A stretch of DNA of 64,000 nucleotides from JAABRB01 sp963735025 (GCA_963735025.1 CAVTJG010000009.1:558001-622000), one strand, 5' to 3'. Counted from the first letter of the stretch, positions 49,463 to 59,148 are shown. Notes: generated by a model from the letters alone, not told the origin. Translations and numbers: made by a program.

Positions 49463-51065
49463 GTGGCGGTCAAGCGTGTCGTAGTAATCGGAGGCGGAGT
49501 CGGTGGGCTCGTTGCGGCCCTGGACCTGGCTGCACGCGGGGCGTAGCGGTCACGGTGGTCGAGCGCGCACGCACGCCGGGCGGCAAGATGCGCGAAGTTT
49601 TCGGATAGGTCACGCTCCACCTCGACGCCGGCCCGACGGTCTTCACCATGCGCTGGGTCTTCGACGAGCTGTTCGTCTGCGGCCGGGACGACGCTGGACG
49701 GAGCACATCTCGCCTCGAGCCCGCTCGAGGTCCTGGCCCGCCATGCCTGGGGCGCTCGGATCAACGGCTCGATCTGTTCGCCGACGTGAACTCGCTCGGC
49801 GGACGCCATCGCCACCCTGGCTGCGGAAGGCCGGCGGAGGGACGCCGCTTCCTCGCCTTCGCCGGGCGCGCCCGGAACATCTATCGGACGCTCGAGCACC
49901 CTTTCATCCGTGCAACGCGCCCTTTGGCTATCCGCTGGCGCTGGGCGACGCGCAGGGCTGCGCGGACTCGGCGACCTGTGGCACATCGCACCCTTCGCGA
50001 CGCTGTGGCGGGCGCTGGGGCTGGACCTCCATGACCTGCTGCCGCGCCGAGTTTGTTCGCGCGCTACGCGACCTATTGCGGCTCGTCCCCGTTCCTGGCG
50101 CCGGCCACGCTCATGCTCGTCGCCCCCATGTCGAGCAAGACGGGGTGTGGCTGGTGCAGGGCTGGATGCACCTTAACTGCGGTTGCACTGGCCCACCTCG
50201 CCCTCGAGAGCGCGAGGCGCCGACTTTTCGCTACCAGCCCACGGAGGCGACCGGGGTCATCGTGGCCGGAGGCAGAGCTGCGGGGGATCGAGCTCGCGAC
50301 CGGGGAGCGGATCGCTGCGGACGCTCTGTCGTGGCCAATGCCGACGTTGCGGCGCTGTCGAAGCGGGCGCTCCTCGGTGTCGCGATGTCGCGCGAGCGGT
50401 TCCGCACGTTGCTCTCGCTTGGCGCGCTCACTGTCGGCCGTGACGTGGTCGCTGCTCTTGGGGCGGACCGACGGGTTCCCGTTGCTGCGGCACACGGTGT
50501 TCTTCTCGGACGACTACGCCGCCGAGTTCGACGCCATCTTCCGGCACGCGAGGCTCCCGGACGCCCCCACGGTGTATATCTGCGCACACGACCGCGATGA
50601 CCGCGACGGTCGCGCAGCCGGACGGCCCCGAGCGCTTGCTGTGCCTGGTCAACGCGCCGCCTGTGGGGCCATGCTCGCAGCGCTTCGACACCGAGCTTAC
50701 GTCGAGCGCTGCGCCACAGCGACCTTCGCCCTTCTCGGCGCGCTGCGGCCTGCAAGTGCACCGGCGACCCGAAGGGACCACCGTGGTGACGACTCCGGCG
50801 GACTTCGAGCGGCTCTATCCCGCCACCGGCGGCGCGCTCTACGGGCAAGCCTCGCATGGATGGCGCGCATCTCTTCACCCGGCCCGGGCTCCCGCACAAC
50901 GCATTCCGAACCTGTACCTGGCCGGCGGCAGCACGCATCCGGGGCCGGGCGTGCCGATGGCCGCGCTGTCGGGTCGGGCTCGCGGCAGGCAGCTTGATGG
51001 CGGACCGCGCTTCGACCATCCGGTTCCGTCGGGCGGCTACGCCTGGTGGTATGTCGATGCGTTGA
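49463..51065 (+). CDS. crtD: Methoxyneurosporene / hydroxyneurosporene desaturase CrtD, frameshifted
   Basis: About 520 residues. GTG 49463 starts VKRVVVIGGGVGGLVAALDL, the FAD fold of CrtI-type desaturases; VVERARTPGGKMRE, LHLDAGPTVFTMRWVFDELF and GVIVAGGRAAG-like pieces follow, and the protein ends with LYLAGGSTHPGPGVPMAALS then SLMADRASTIRFRRAATPGG. About ten shifts. It introduces the C3,4 double bond in hydroxylated acyclic carotenoids. Confidence 0.82.
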
Positions 51066-51931
51066 GCGACGACGCCCGTCACGGGCTCACGCTGATCGCG
51101 TTCGTCGGCAGCGTGTTCTCACCCTACTACGCATGGGCGCGCGCGCGCGGCGCGGCAGACCCGCTCCAGCATTGCGCACTGAACGTCGCGCTCTACGGGG
51201 CACACGGCAAGCGCTGGGCTTTGACCGAGCGCCGCCGCTCGGCGATCCAGCGGACGCGCGACAAGCTCGTCGTCGGGACAAGCAGCGTCAGCTGGGACGG
51301 CGGCGCCCTGACCGTGGACATCGACGAGGTGACATTCCCGATGCCCTCGCGCATTCGCGGGCGCGTGTGCCTGTACCCGGAGGCTGTCGTCGCGCGTCCG
51401 GTCGCGCTGGATGCCGCGGGCCGGCACCAGTGGAGTCCGATCGCGCCCTGCGCGCGCGTCGAGGTCGCGCTCGAGCATCCCAGACTGCACTGGGTCGGAG
51501 CAGGGTACTTCGACAGCAATGCCGGCGACGCGCCGCTCGAGGACGACTTCCACGGGTGGCACTGGTCGCGGTCCAACCTGCGCAACGGGACCTGTGTTCT
51601 TTACGACGTTGCCCGCCGCGACGGCACGAACCTCACGCTTGCGCGCCACTTCGACGCTGCTGGAAACGCGCGGGAGATCGCGCCACCGCCGCCCGTACAG
51701 CTGCCGAAGACGCGCTGGCGAATCGAGCGCGCGACGCGATCCGATGCCGGGGCACCCGCGCGCGTTCAGACGACGCTCGAGGACACCCCGTTCTATGCGC
51801 GCTCAACGGTCCGGTCACAGGTTCAAGGCACACCTGTGTCGGCGATTCACGAGAGCCTGTCGCTCGACCGCTTTCGCACTGCGTGGGTCAAGCTCTTGCT
51901 GCCGTTTCGAATGCCGCGCGTCCGTCGCTGA
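50957..51931 (+). CDS. crtC: Acyclic carotenoid 1,2-hydratase CrtC
   Basis: About 315 residues; the body is a clean frame. HPVPSGGYAWWYVDALSDDA, TLIAFVGSVFSPYYAWAR and HCALNVALYG are the conserved N-terminal blocks, WVGAGYFDSNAGDAPLEDDF and GWHWSRSN the C-terminal ones. It adds water to the psi end of neurosporene or lycopene. The start is unclear: ATG 50957 is the only in-frame ATG but lies inside crtD beside an extra G near 50976, and family members begin about ten residues before HPVPSGGYAWW. Convergent with a small gene 12 bases downstream. Confidence 0.88.
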   Translation: MAALSGRARGRQLDGGPRFDHPVPSGGYAWWYVDALSDDARHGLTLIAFVGSVFSPYYAWARARGAADPLQHCALNVALYGAHGKRWALTERRRSAIQRTRDKLVVGTSSVSWDGGALTVDIDEVTFPMPSRIRGRVCLYPEAVVARPVALDAAGRHQWSPIAPCARVEVALEHPRLHWVGAGYFDSNAGDAPLEDDFHGWHWSRSNLRNGTCVLYDVARRDGTNLTLARHFDAAGNAREIAPPPPVQLPKTRWRIERATRSDAGAPARVQTTLEDTPFYARSTVRSQVQGTPVSAIHESLSLDRFRTAWVKLLLPFRMPRVRR

Positions 51932-51943
51932 CTGACGTCCTCG

Positions 51944-52111
51944 TCAGTCCGTGAGGTGGTCGCGGTCGTCGGCGGATCGGTCATGCGTGCCGTGCTTCTT
52001 GTCGCTACTGCGATTGCGACGCAGCGAGATCAACTCCCAGACACCGAATGCCAGCACACTGCCCAGTACGAGCAGCAGCTCGACGAGGCCGAGCCAGCCC
52101 GATTCCGTCAC
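51944..52111 (-). CDS. Small single-helix membrane protein (55 aa), unknown
   Basis: GTG 52111 overlaps the stop of the preceding membrane-protein gene (GTGA). The 55 residues read MTESGWLGLVELLLVLGSVL and continue AFGVWELISLRRNR, one membrane helix with a basic stop-transfer end, then a polar tail KKHGTHDRSADDRDHLTD. Coupled start, good membrane topology and lack of any stop support it as a real gene, though it is short. I do not know a function. It ends 12 bases before crtC (convergent). Confidence 0.55.
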   Translation of the reverse strand: MTESGWLGLVELLLVLGSVLAFGVWELISLRRNRSSDKKHGTHDRSADDRDHLTD

Positions 52112-52561
52112 GCAGCCGAGTGCGTAGCCCGGCGCGGCGTTTGCTCACGAGCGTCGGAGTCGGTGATGGAATCGTTTGCGGCAACTTCCTTGTACGCTGG
52201 TTCCGCTGCGGCGGATTCCTGTTGAAAGAGCGCGAGCGGGGGGACCTTGGTCTTCACGAAGAACCCAGTAGCCGTATCCCGCGAGAGCCGCGATAAAGCC
52301 CCCCAGATCGAAGAGCGAGAAGTAGCGTGCCGCGTCCAGCCAGAAGTAGGCGAAGACTGCCTTGATCGCAAGAACCGCCAGGAAGAAGAGAATGATCGGC
52401 CGCATGATCTCGCCGAAAACGAACATGCGCGTCGCGGGCGCTTCGTGGTCGTGAATTCCTGCGGCGCGGCGTTCGACCAGCCGTCGGACGCGCAGCGTCA
52501 CGCTCGTATACACGAACCACACACCGACGACTGTGAAGGCCACACCCAACAGGTTCCTCAT
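52108..52561 (-). CDS. Membrane protein of unknown function behind crtB (one frameshift)
   Basis: About 151 residues. It has one helix at the N-terminus (LLGVAFTVVGVWFVYTSVTL) and two more (IMRPIILFFLAVLAIKAVFA; FSLFDLGGFIAALAGYGYW). Near 52270 the frame shifts; the alternative continuation FFVKTKVPPLALFQQESAAA with an acidic tail ending RATHSAA looks natural and gives a stop coupled to the next small gene. ATG 52561 has a GGAG site 22 bases after crtB. I do not recognise the family; its position suggests co-expression with crtIB. Confidence 0.65.
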
Positions 52562-52583
52562 GGCGTACGCTCCGTTCGCGGAC

Positions 52584-53669
52584 TCATGAACGACCGGCTG
52601 CGCGCACGAGCTGCTCGCGCCGCTCGAGGCGCTCGAAGAGATCGATGATGCGTGCGACGCGATTTCCAAACCGCCACCATGGAAACGGCGCCGCGAGTGA
52701 TTCGTGTCCCGCCCGGACCGCCATCGCCGCCACCGATTCCACGAGGAACTGCGTCGCGGGCAGCGGCGTTTCCGGCACGCCGCGACGAGAGCTGATCGAA
52801 GCAATGATCGCCGCCGCGACGAGCGTCGCCTTGCGGCGACCGGACACCACCGCGCGCTGCGCGACGGAGTCGAGCGCCTGTCGCTCCACTGCGCGTCCGA
52901 TCTCGGCGTAGATGAGCCGCGCGGCGTGCATACCCGGGCGGCAGCTACGCGGCAGGCGGGCGATTCCACCGGCAGCGCGCTGGTACAGCTCGTCAGCGAA
53001 GCCGAGCAGGCGCGCCACCGACACTCCCACCGAGGGGATCGAAAACAGGATCGGCAAGCCAGGCGTCGGGATCGATGCCTGCTTCCTTGAACCAGCGTAT
53101 CGGCAGGTAGATCCGGCCAGCTCGCGCATCCTCGCCGACATCCCGGGCGATATTGGTGAGTTGCATGGCGACGCCCAGATCGCAGGCGCGCGCCACCACC
53201 TCGGGTTCGCGCCGGCCCATCAGCAGCGCCATCATCGCGCCGACTGTTCCCGCGACACGCGCCGCATAGTCGCACACGTCGTCGAGCGACTCATAGCGCC
53301 GCCGGCCCTGGTCCCAGGCGAAACCCTCGAGCAGCGCTTCGGGCAGCGACCGGGGAATCGCGAACTGCGCGACGACTTCGGCGAATGCGCGGTCCGCCGG
53401 GATTTCGGCCGGCCGGCCCTGGTAAATGCGCGCGAGGCGCTCGCGAAGCTGATCGAGCCCTGCCGCATCGCTGCCCCGGAAGATCGATCGCGTCGTCGGC
53501 AACGCGGCAGAACGCGTACAGGGCAGTGGCCGCGTCGCGCAACCTCCGCGGCAACACGAGCGATGCCGCATGGAACGTAGTGGGAGCCATTGCGCAGCAG
53601 CGCGCGACACGCTTCGATGTCCACGCGCGCATTCGACGAATTGTGCGACTCAGGCGAGCGCGGCCGCAT
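52584..53669 (-). CDS. crtB: Phytoene synthase CrtB, frameshifted
   Basis: About 361 residues. ATG 53669 lies 20 bases inside crtI. ALYAFCRVADDAIDLPG is the first Asp-rich motif, CDYAARVAGTVGAMMALLMG is typical, AMQLTNIARDVGEDARAGRI the second Asp-rich motif and IYLPIRWFKEAGIDPD follows; then GFADELYQRAAGGIARLPRS in another frame. Shifts lie near 53575, 53480 and 53045. It joins two geranylgeranyl diphosphates to phytoene. Confidence 0.9.
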
Positions 53670-55182
53670 CGGGAACCACCGTGTCGAGGATCCGCGCCGA
53701 AGAAAGCACACCGGGAAGCCCGGCGCCCGGATGCGTCCCGGCCCCAACAAGATAGAGGCGCGCGATGTCTTCGCTGCGGTTGTGCGGACGAAACCACGCG
53801 CTTTGAGTGAGAACCGGCTCAAGACCGAACCCGGCGCCGCGGAATGCGCACAACCGATCCTGGAAGTCCTGTGGCGTCATTACGCGCGAGGTCACGTATT
53901 TGTGCTCGAGGCCGGGCAGCACCGTTTCCGAGAGGTGCGTCGCCAGCGCGCGGCGATAGGCCTCCGCCCGCTCGCTCCAGTCGATGTCGCCATCGAGGTT
54001 CTGGCACGGGCGCGAGGACGTAGAAGGCGTCGCATCCGGGCGGGGCCAGCGAAGAATCGGTCGCGGTCGGCCGATGCAAATAAAGACTGAAGTCCGCGGC
54101 GAGCTTCTTGCGATCGAAGATGTCCGCGAGGAGTTCGCGATAGCGCGGGCCGAGCAGGATCGTGTGATGGGCCACGTCCGGATACTGGCTCCGGGTTCCG
54201 AAGTACCAGACGAACAGGCCGTTGGAATAGCGTGCGCGTTCTATGCGCCGATCCGTCCAGCGTTGGCGCACTTCCGGGGGCAGCAGATAGCGATACGTCC
54301 ATGCCGAGTCGGCATTGGAGACGACGACGTCGGCCGCGATGTGATCTCCCGAGGCGAGCATCACACCCGTCGCGGCGCGGTTCTGCACCGTGATCGCGCG
54401 AACCTCCGCGCCGCACCGCACGACGTTCCCCTGCGCCTCGATCAGCCGCACGAGCCCTTGCACCAACTGGCCGGTCCCCCCATCGCGAAGCGCACGCCCC
54501 AGCGTCGCTCGAGCGAAGGGATCAGGCTGTAGATCGAGGATGCCGCGAATGGATTGCCGCCGATCAGCAGCGGATGGAAGCTGAGCGCGATGCGCAGGCG
54601 CGGATCGGCGACATGCTTCGCGACCAGGCTGTAGACGCTGCGATAGCTTTCCAATCGGACCATCCCGGGCACCACCCGCGCCATGTCCTTCCACGAGCCG
54701 AAAGGTACGTGGCCGAGTTGCTCGAACCCCAGTCGGCAAGTGGCCTCGGCCACTGCCATGAACCGTTCGTAGCCGGCGACGTCACCAGGTGCGAGTCGCG
54801 CCACCTCTGCGCGCATCGCTGCCGGATCCCCCGAGCAATCGAAGGTCGCGCCATCGTGAAAGCGCAGCTGATAGAAAGGTGATATCGCGCGCAGCTCGAC
54901 GTCGTCGGCGAGGTTGCGCCCGCACAGTCGCCAGAGGTCCTCGAACAGGAACGGCGCGGTGACGATTGTTGGACCGGCATCGAAAGTGAACCCATCCTGC
55001 CGGAAGACGTACGCGCGACCTCCCGGCGCGTCCAGGCGTTCGAGCACCGTGACCCGATAGCCCCGCGCACCGAGGCGGACTGCGGCGGCCAGGCCACCGA
55101 ATCCGCTGCCGATGACGACGGCATGCGGGACCCGTTTCGGGATGCGGACGTCATCACTACATGACACTGACGGTGTCAACAT
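53650..55182 (-). CDS. crtI: Phytoene desaturase CrtI, frameshifted
   Basis: About 510 residues. HAVVIGSGFGGLAAAVRLGA is the FAD fold; VLERLDAPGGRAYVFRQDGF, FDAGPTIVTAPFLFEDLWRL and HPLLIGGNPFAASSIYSLIP follow in a clean 230-residue frame. After shifts near 54480 and 53950 come VVVSNADSAWTYRYLLPPEV and the end LYLVGAGTHPGAGLPGVLSS. It desaturates phytoene to neurosporene or lycopene. ATG 55182 lies inside a perfect PpsR-type box; GTG 55167 is another possible start. Confidence 0.9.
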
Positions 55183-55191
55183 ATGCAGACA
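55174..55191. promoter_or_regulatory. Perfect PpsR-type box at crtI start
   Basis: TGTCAACATATGCAGACA is a full TGTC-N10-GACA palindrome. It covers the proposed crtI ATG (55182 on the minus strand), so the promoter and the real start need checking; a promoter located further upstream, within the 68 bases to bchO, is possible. Confidence 0.7.
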
Positions 55192-55250
55192 GTCTATCAG
55201 TGTTCCGGGCGCCTGTGCGGGCGCGCGAGCATGCGCTTTGCTGCAGCGCG

Positions 55251-56192
55251 TCAGCAGGCGGGTGCGACAGCGTTCGCAGCGCGCCGCACGAGGAGGGCGA
55301 TCTCCTCGGGCCGCTCCTCGTGTGCGAGGTGTCCGAGTCCGGGCAGGCGCTCGAGTCGCGCCGTGGCCACCAATGCCCTCACGCGTTCGGCTTCGCCCGG
55401 CGGGACCGTACGATCGTTCTCGCCCGTGACCAGCACGAGTTGCGGTGCCAGCCGTGGCAACTCGCGTTCAAGCGGACGCAGGTCCCAGTTCGCCATCATC
55501 TCGAGCGCGGCACGCACGTGGCGCGGATTCCGGACGAGGCGTGCATAGAGGTCGACGCCGTACGCATCGAGCGTTGACCCGGTCCGCTGGATCAGACGCT
55601 CGACGGCTACGCGATCGCGCGCGCGCCACGCGAAGATTCGCGATACGACGTCGTTCACGGCAAGTATCCTCGCGAGCGGCGAGAAGATGTGTCCGGCCAG
55701 CCCGTGAAGAGGCAACAGCGCGCCGTTCAGGCTCACCAGCGCACGCGGCGCGATGCGACCATCGAGGCACATCTGCGCGAGGATTGCGGCCCCCGCCGAG
55801 TGGCCCACGGCGACCACCGGTGCGACCCGCAGGCGGCGCAGCAGATCGCCGATCGCGGCCGCCATCGCCGGGAGACCGAATCCCGGGGGCGGCGGCGCGG
55901 TCGCGAAGCCGTGCCCGGGAAGGTCAGGCGCCACGACCGTGAACGCGTCTGCGAGAAGGGGCGCAAGATCACGCCAGGAATGAGTTGCCGCCCCCGTGCC
56001 GTGAAGGAGCAACACTGCGGGACCGCGCCCGAACGTCTGCACGTGCCAGCGCAATCCTGCGGCGTCGACAAAGCGACTGGCGTCGCCATTCGGCCAATCG
56101 ATTATCTCGGGCGCCAACTTCGGTCGCGCGCGCGCGGTAACGACCCGGGAGACCCCGCGGCGAGTGCTGCGCCCGCGAGACGGTACCGTCAT
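55251..56192 (-). CDS. bchO: BchO, alpha/beta hydrolase of the Mg-chelatase operon
   Basis: 313 residues, intact. HVQTFGRGPAVLLLHGTGAA gives the oxyanion hole, VVAVGHSAGAAILAQM the nucleophile elbow with Ser, VTGENDRTVPP the acidic residue region and RLPGLGHLAHEERPEE the His. BchO is always linked to bchI and bchD in purple bacteria and is annotated as putative magnesium chelatase accessory protein; its substrate is unknown. ATG 56192 overlaps the bchD stop by four bases. Confidence 0.9.
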   Translation of the reverse strand: MTVPSRGRSTRRGVSRVVTARARPKLAPEIIDWPNGDASRFVDAAGLRWHVQTFGRGPAVLLLHGTGAATHSWRDLAPLLADAFTVVAPDLPGHGFATAPPPPGFGLPAMAAAIGDLLRRLRVAPVVAVGHSAGAAILAQMCLDGRIAPRALVSLNGALLPLHGLAGHIFSPLARILAVNDVVSRIFAWRARDRVAVERLIQRTGSTLDAYGVDLYARLVRNPRHVRAALEMMANWDLRPLERELPRLAPQLVLVTGENDRTVPPGEAERVRALVATARLERLPGLGHLAHEERPEEIALLVRRAANAVAPAC

Positions 56193-57970
56193 GACAATCT
56201 CGCGCCCGAGGGCCCGCTCGCGGATCGAACCGCTGTCGAGAGGACGTGCGCGTCGGCACGCGGCAGCGGAAGATACCGGGCGCCGAGCGCGACGGCCAGT
56301 TGTCCGGCGTGAGGCTCGGGCCGCGGTGAGGTGTCCACGACCAGCGTGGTCAACGCCGCGCCGCGCGCAGTCGACGCTGCCGCGAGCGAATCGGCATTGG
56401 CCCGCGCACGATCAGACGCGCCGTCGCGCGCAATGTTGGCGCGGCCGTCCGTGAGCAGGACAACGATCGGTGTCTCGCCGCGGCGGCGCACTGCTTCGGC
56501 GAGCGCGACCGCCGCGTCGATCCCGGCCGCGAGCGGCGTGCCGCCGCCGCCCGGAAGCCCTGCCAGGCTGCGCTTGGCACGCACCAGGGAACGCGTCGGC
56601 GGGAGGAGGAGGTCGGCACCTCGGCGACGAAACGCGATCAGCGCGACTTGATCGCGACGTACGTAGCAGTCTGCGAGCAACAGCTCCACGACACCTTTCG
56701 CCTCGGCGAGCCGGTGCGCTGCCGACGAGCCGGAGGCGTCCACGACGAAGATCGTCGTGGTTTGCGAGCGATGCTTGAACCGGTTGATCCGGAAATCCTC
56801 GCGCAATACGATGACGCGCGCGTTTCGGTCGGCGCCGGTCTTTCTGCTGCGCAGCCGTTGCCATGGCGCTGCCGCACGCAGGGTTTCCAGGACGTTCAGT
56901 CGAGCGCCGCCACGCGGCGCGCCGCGACGCACGCCCGCCGGCCGTCCGCGCGTCGCAGCATGGCGCATCGCGCCTGCGCGGCCGCTTGATCCTGCTCGCG
57001 TTGGAACGCCATTGGCGAGTTGCAGTCGCGCGAGCACATCGGGAGGCAGCGCAGCCACCGTCGCTTCAATGACGCGATCCTCGAGCTGCTGAACTTCGGC
57101 GGGCAAGTCCCGGTCTTCGGTGCTATCCGGAGTGTCAGCTCCTGGGTCGTCGGCAGGCGGTTCGGGCGCATCGCTCGCCGCCGGAAGTGCGGTCGCTCGC
57201 GGGCCGAGCACCAGGCGTGCCGCCAGGGCAGCGTCATCGTCCGTCACGGCAGCCCGCCCGGCCAGCGCGGCGGACGCGCGCGCGACGCGCAACGCGAGCA
57301 TCGGGGCCCGCAACGAACCGATGCCGAGCGCGGCTGCCGCACCGCACAATGCCTCGATCACCGTGCCATCGGTACGCACGAGGCCGAGGCGTGCCCGCGC
57401 CGCTTCGATCTCGCCGACGGAGACAGAAATGGCGTCCGGCGCGTCGCGAATCACCAGATCGGCAAGGTCCAGGTGAAAGGCCAACCGGTCGAGGAGCGAG
57501 GCCGGCGGCCGCTCGTCGTCGCTCATGCCTTCATCGAGTGCGATCACGCCGAAGCGGGCGTTGAATCGCTCCGCGATACCGTCGCGCTCGAGGGCAATTT
57601 CCATCGTGTCCATCGCTGCCGCCACGCGCGCCGCTGTCCCAGCCGTCACCCGCTCTGCCATCGCAAACACGGCGATGCCGTTGTGCGCCGTCGCGAGCAA
57701 GCCGCGCTCGACCACAGGCCGCCCGGCGCCCAGCGTTGCCGCGAGATCCAGTCCGCCGAGCAACCGCTCATCGGAAACGTGTACTGGCACGCGCAACACA
57801 GGCGTCTGAGCGGGCAGCATCGCGTGCAATGTCGCGAGCCAGCGGTCACGCACGGGACCGTGCGCTGCGCGCAGCGTGACGCCACCCGTTCCGTATGGAT
57901 CGATGGCGAACAGTGTCGCAGTGGTGAGCGCTTCGTGCCATGCGGCCGACGCATTGGTGTCTCCGGTCAT
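56189..57970 (-). CDS. bchD: Magnesium chelatase subunit BchD
   Basis: 593 residues, intact. The N-terminal half is a degenerate AAA+ domain (LLGGLDLAATLGAGRPVVER; RFGVIALDEG), followed by an acidic, Pro-rich linker (residues about 270-300) and a VWA domain whose MIDAS site is TTIFVVDASGSSAAHRLAEA with later LPGGGGTPLAAGIDAAV and VVLLTDGRANIA. BchD forms the two-ring motor with BchI that drives Mg insertion into protoporphyrin on BchH. ATG 57970 overlaps the bchI stop. Confidence 0.93.
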   Translation of the reverse strand: MTGDTNASAAWHEALTTATLFAIDPYGTGGVTLRAAHGPVRDRWLATLHAMLPAQTPVLRVPVHVSDERLLGGLDLAATLGAGRPVVERGLLATAHNGIAVFAMAERVTAGTAARVAAAMDTMEIALERDGIAERFNARFGVIALDEGMSDDERPPASLLDRLAFHLDLADLVIRDAPDAISVSVGEIEAARARLGLVRTDGTVIEALCGAAAALGIGSLRAPMLALRVARASAALAGRAAVTDDDAALAARLVLGPRATALPAASDAPEPPADDPGADTPDSTEDRDLPAEVQQLEDRVIEATVAALPPDVLARLQLANGVPTRAGSSGRAGAMRHAATRGRPAGVRRGAPRGGARLNVLETLRAAAPWQRLRSRKTGADRNARVIVLREDFRINRFKHRSQTTTIFVVDASGSSAAHRLAEAKGVVELLLADCYVRRDQVALIAFRRRGADLLLPPTRSLVRAKRSLAGLPGGGGTPLAAGIDAAVALAEAVRRRGETPIVVLLTDGRANIARDGASDRARANADSLAAASTARGAALTTLVVDTSPRPEPHAGQLAVALGARYLPLPRADAHVLSTAVRSASGPSGARLS

Positions 57971-58992
57971 GGACCGAGGGTCTCCACGATCGCCCGCTCG
58001 ACGCGTGTGGTTGATCCCGCGTCGTCGAGCGGATTGCGGCGGAGCCGGTGCCGGAGCGCAGGGGGTGCCGCTCGGCGCAGGTGATCATTGTCGACCTCCT
58101 TGTCGCCTTCGAGACTGGCAAGCGCGCGCGCCGCGCGCATCAGCGTCAACTCTCCGCGCAGGCCGTCGGTGCCGAGGCTCATGCACAATCGTGCCGCGCG
58201 CTCCAGAAGCGCGTCCGGAACGCGCACCGATTGAAGGCGCTTGCGGCCGGTAACGATCGTCCCGCGCACGCGTGCATCGTGCGTAGCCCATTTCGCGACG
58301 AACGCGGCGGGGTCTCGCTCGAACTCGTCGCGACGGCGCACGACCTCGATCCGCGTCGCCAGGTCAGTGGGCGTGCGCACCTCGACGGAAAGGCCGAAGC
58401 GGTCGAGGAGTTGCGGACGCAGCTCACCCTCTTCGGGGTTGCCGCTGCCCACCAGCACGAAACGCGCGGGATGGCGCTCGCTCAAACCCTCGCGCTCGAC
58501 CACGTTCTCGCCCGAGGCCGCGACGTCGAGGAGCACGTCGACGAGATGGTCTTCGAGCAAATTCACCTCGTCGATGTAGAGGAAGCCGCGATGGGCACGG
58601 GCGAGCAGGCCGGGCTCGAATGCCTTCACGCCTTGCCCCAGCGCACGCTCCAGGTCGAGCGCACCGACGACGCGATCCTCGGTGGCACCGAGCGGAAGAT
58701 CCACCACCGGTACCGGAACCCGGGCACTCCTTGGCGCCTTTTTCGGCTTGCGAGCGCGACACACGTCGCACGCGACGGCCGTCGCCGCCGGATCGCAGTT
58801 GTAGGGACATCCCACCACCACGCTCATCGGCGGCAGCAGCGCCGCGAGTGAGCGCACCGCAGTCGACTTGCCCGTGCCGCGATCGCCGAAGACCAGCACG
58901 CCGCCGATCGTGCCGTCGACCGCGGCGACGAGGAGCGCGAGCTTCATCTCCTCCTGGCCAACAATCGCCGAAAAGGGAAAAGCGACCGCCAT
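57967..58992 (-). CDS. bchI: Magnesium chelatase ATPase subunit BchI
   Basis: 341 residues from ATG 58992, preferred over GTG 59025 because FPFSAIVGQEEMKLAL is the usual N-terminus. Walker A is GDRGTGKST (36-44), Walker B FLYIDEVNLL, sensor-1 LVGSGNPEEGELRPQLLDRF. The Cys-rich insertion CPYNCDPAATAVACDVCRA is typical of BchI. It is the ATP-hydrolysing ring. A PpsR-type box lies about 140 bases upstream, and a short leader frame ends two bases before the ATG. Confidence 0.93.
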   Translation of the reverse strand: MAVAFPFSAIVGQEEMKLALLVAAVDGTIGGVLVFGDRGTGKSTAVRSLAALLPPMSVVVGCPYNCDPAATAVACDVCRARKPKKAPRSARVPVPVVDLPLGATEDRVVGALDLERALGQGVKAFEPGLLARAHRGFLYIDEVNLLEDHLVDVLLDVAASGENVVEREGLSERHPARFVLVGSGNPEEGELRPQLLDRFGLSVEVRTPTDLATRIEVVRRRDEFERDPAAFVAKWATHDARVRGTIVTGRKRLQSVRVPDALLERAARLCMSLGTDGLRGELTLMRAARALASLEGDKEVDNDHLRRAAPPALRHRLRRNPLDDAGSTTRVERAIVETLGP

Positions 58993-58994
58993 TC

Positions 58995-59090
58995 TCAGTA
59001 CCCCCTCTCCCCGGCAAACCCGCACGGCCGCGCAGGGCCATTCGGTGAAGCGTCAGCACGTCTCCGCGCCAAGCCTTGGCTGCCAAGCAT
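58995..59090 (-). CDS. Possible 31-codon leader ORF upstream of bchI
   Basis: ATG 59090 follows AAAGGAGG at ideal spacing, the best ribosome site in this region. The 31 residues (MLGSQGLARRRADASPNGPA, then RPCGFAGERGY) resemble nothing I know. The stop TGA 58997 is two bases before the bchI ATG, so the frame could couple or tune bchI translation. It is short and could be chance. Confidence 0.35.
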   Translation of the reverse strand: MLGSQGLARRRADASPNGPARPCGFAGERGY

Positions 59091-59130
59091 CGCGCCTCCT
59101 TTCATTTCGGGCCCCGTCGATTTTGACATG

Positions 59131-59148
59131 CGTCAACAAAAGATGACA
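59131..59148 (-). promoter_or_regulatory. PpsR-type box upstream of bchIDO
   Basis: On the minus strand TGTCATCTTTTGTTGACG fits TGTC-N10-GACG, the same one-base variant as at bchF and bchG. The TTGACG end could be a -35. The remaining intergenic stretch 59149-59374, up to the end of the selenoprotein gene, shows nothing else I recognise. Confidence 0.65.
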
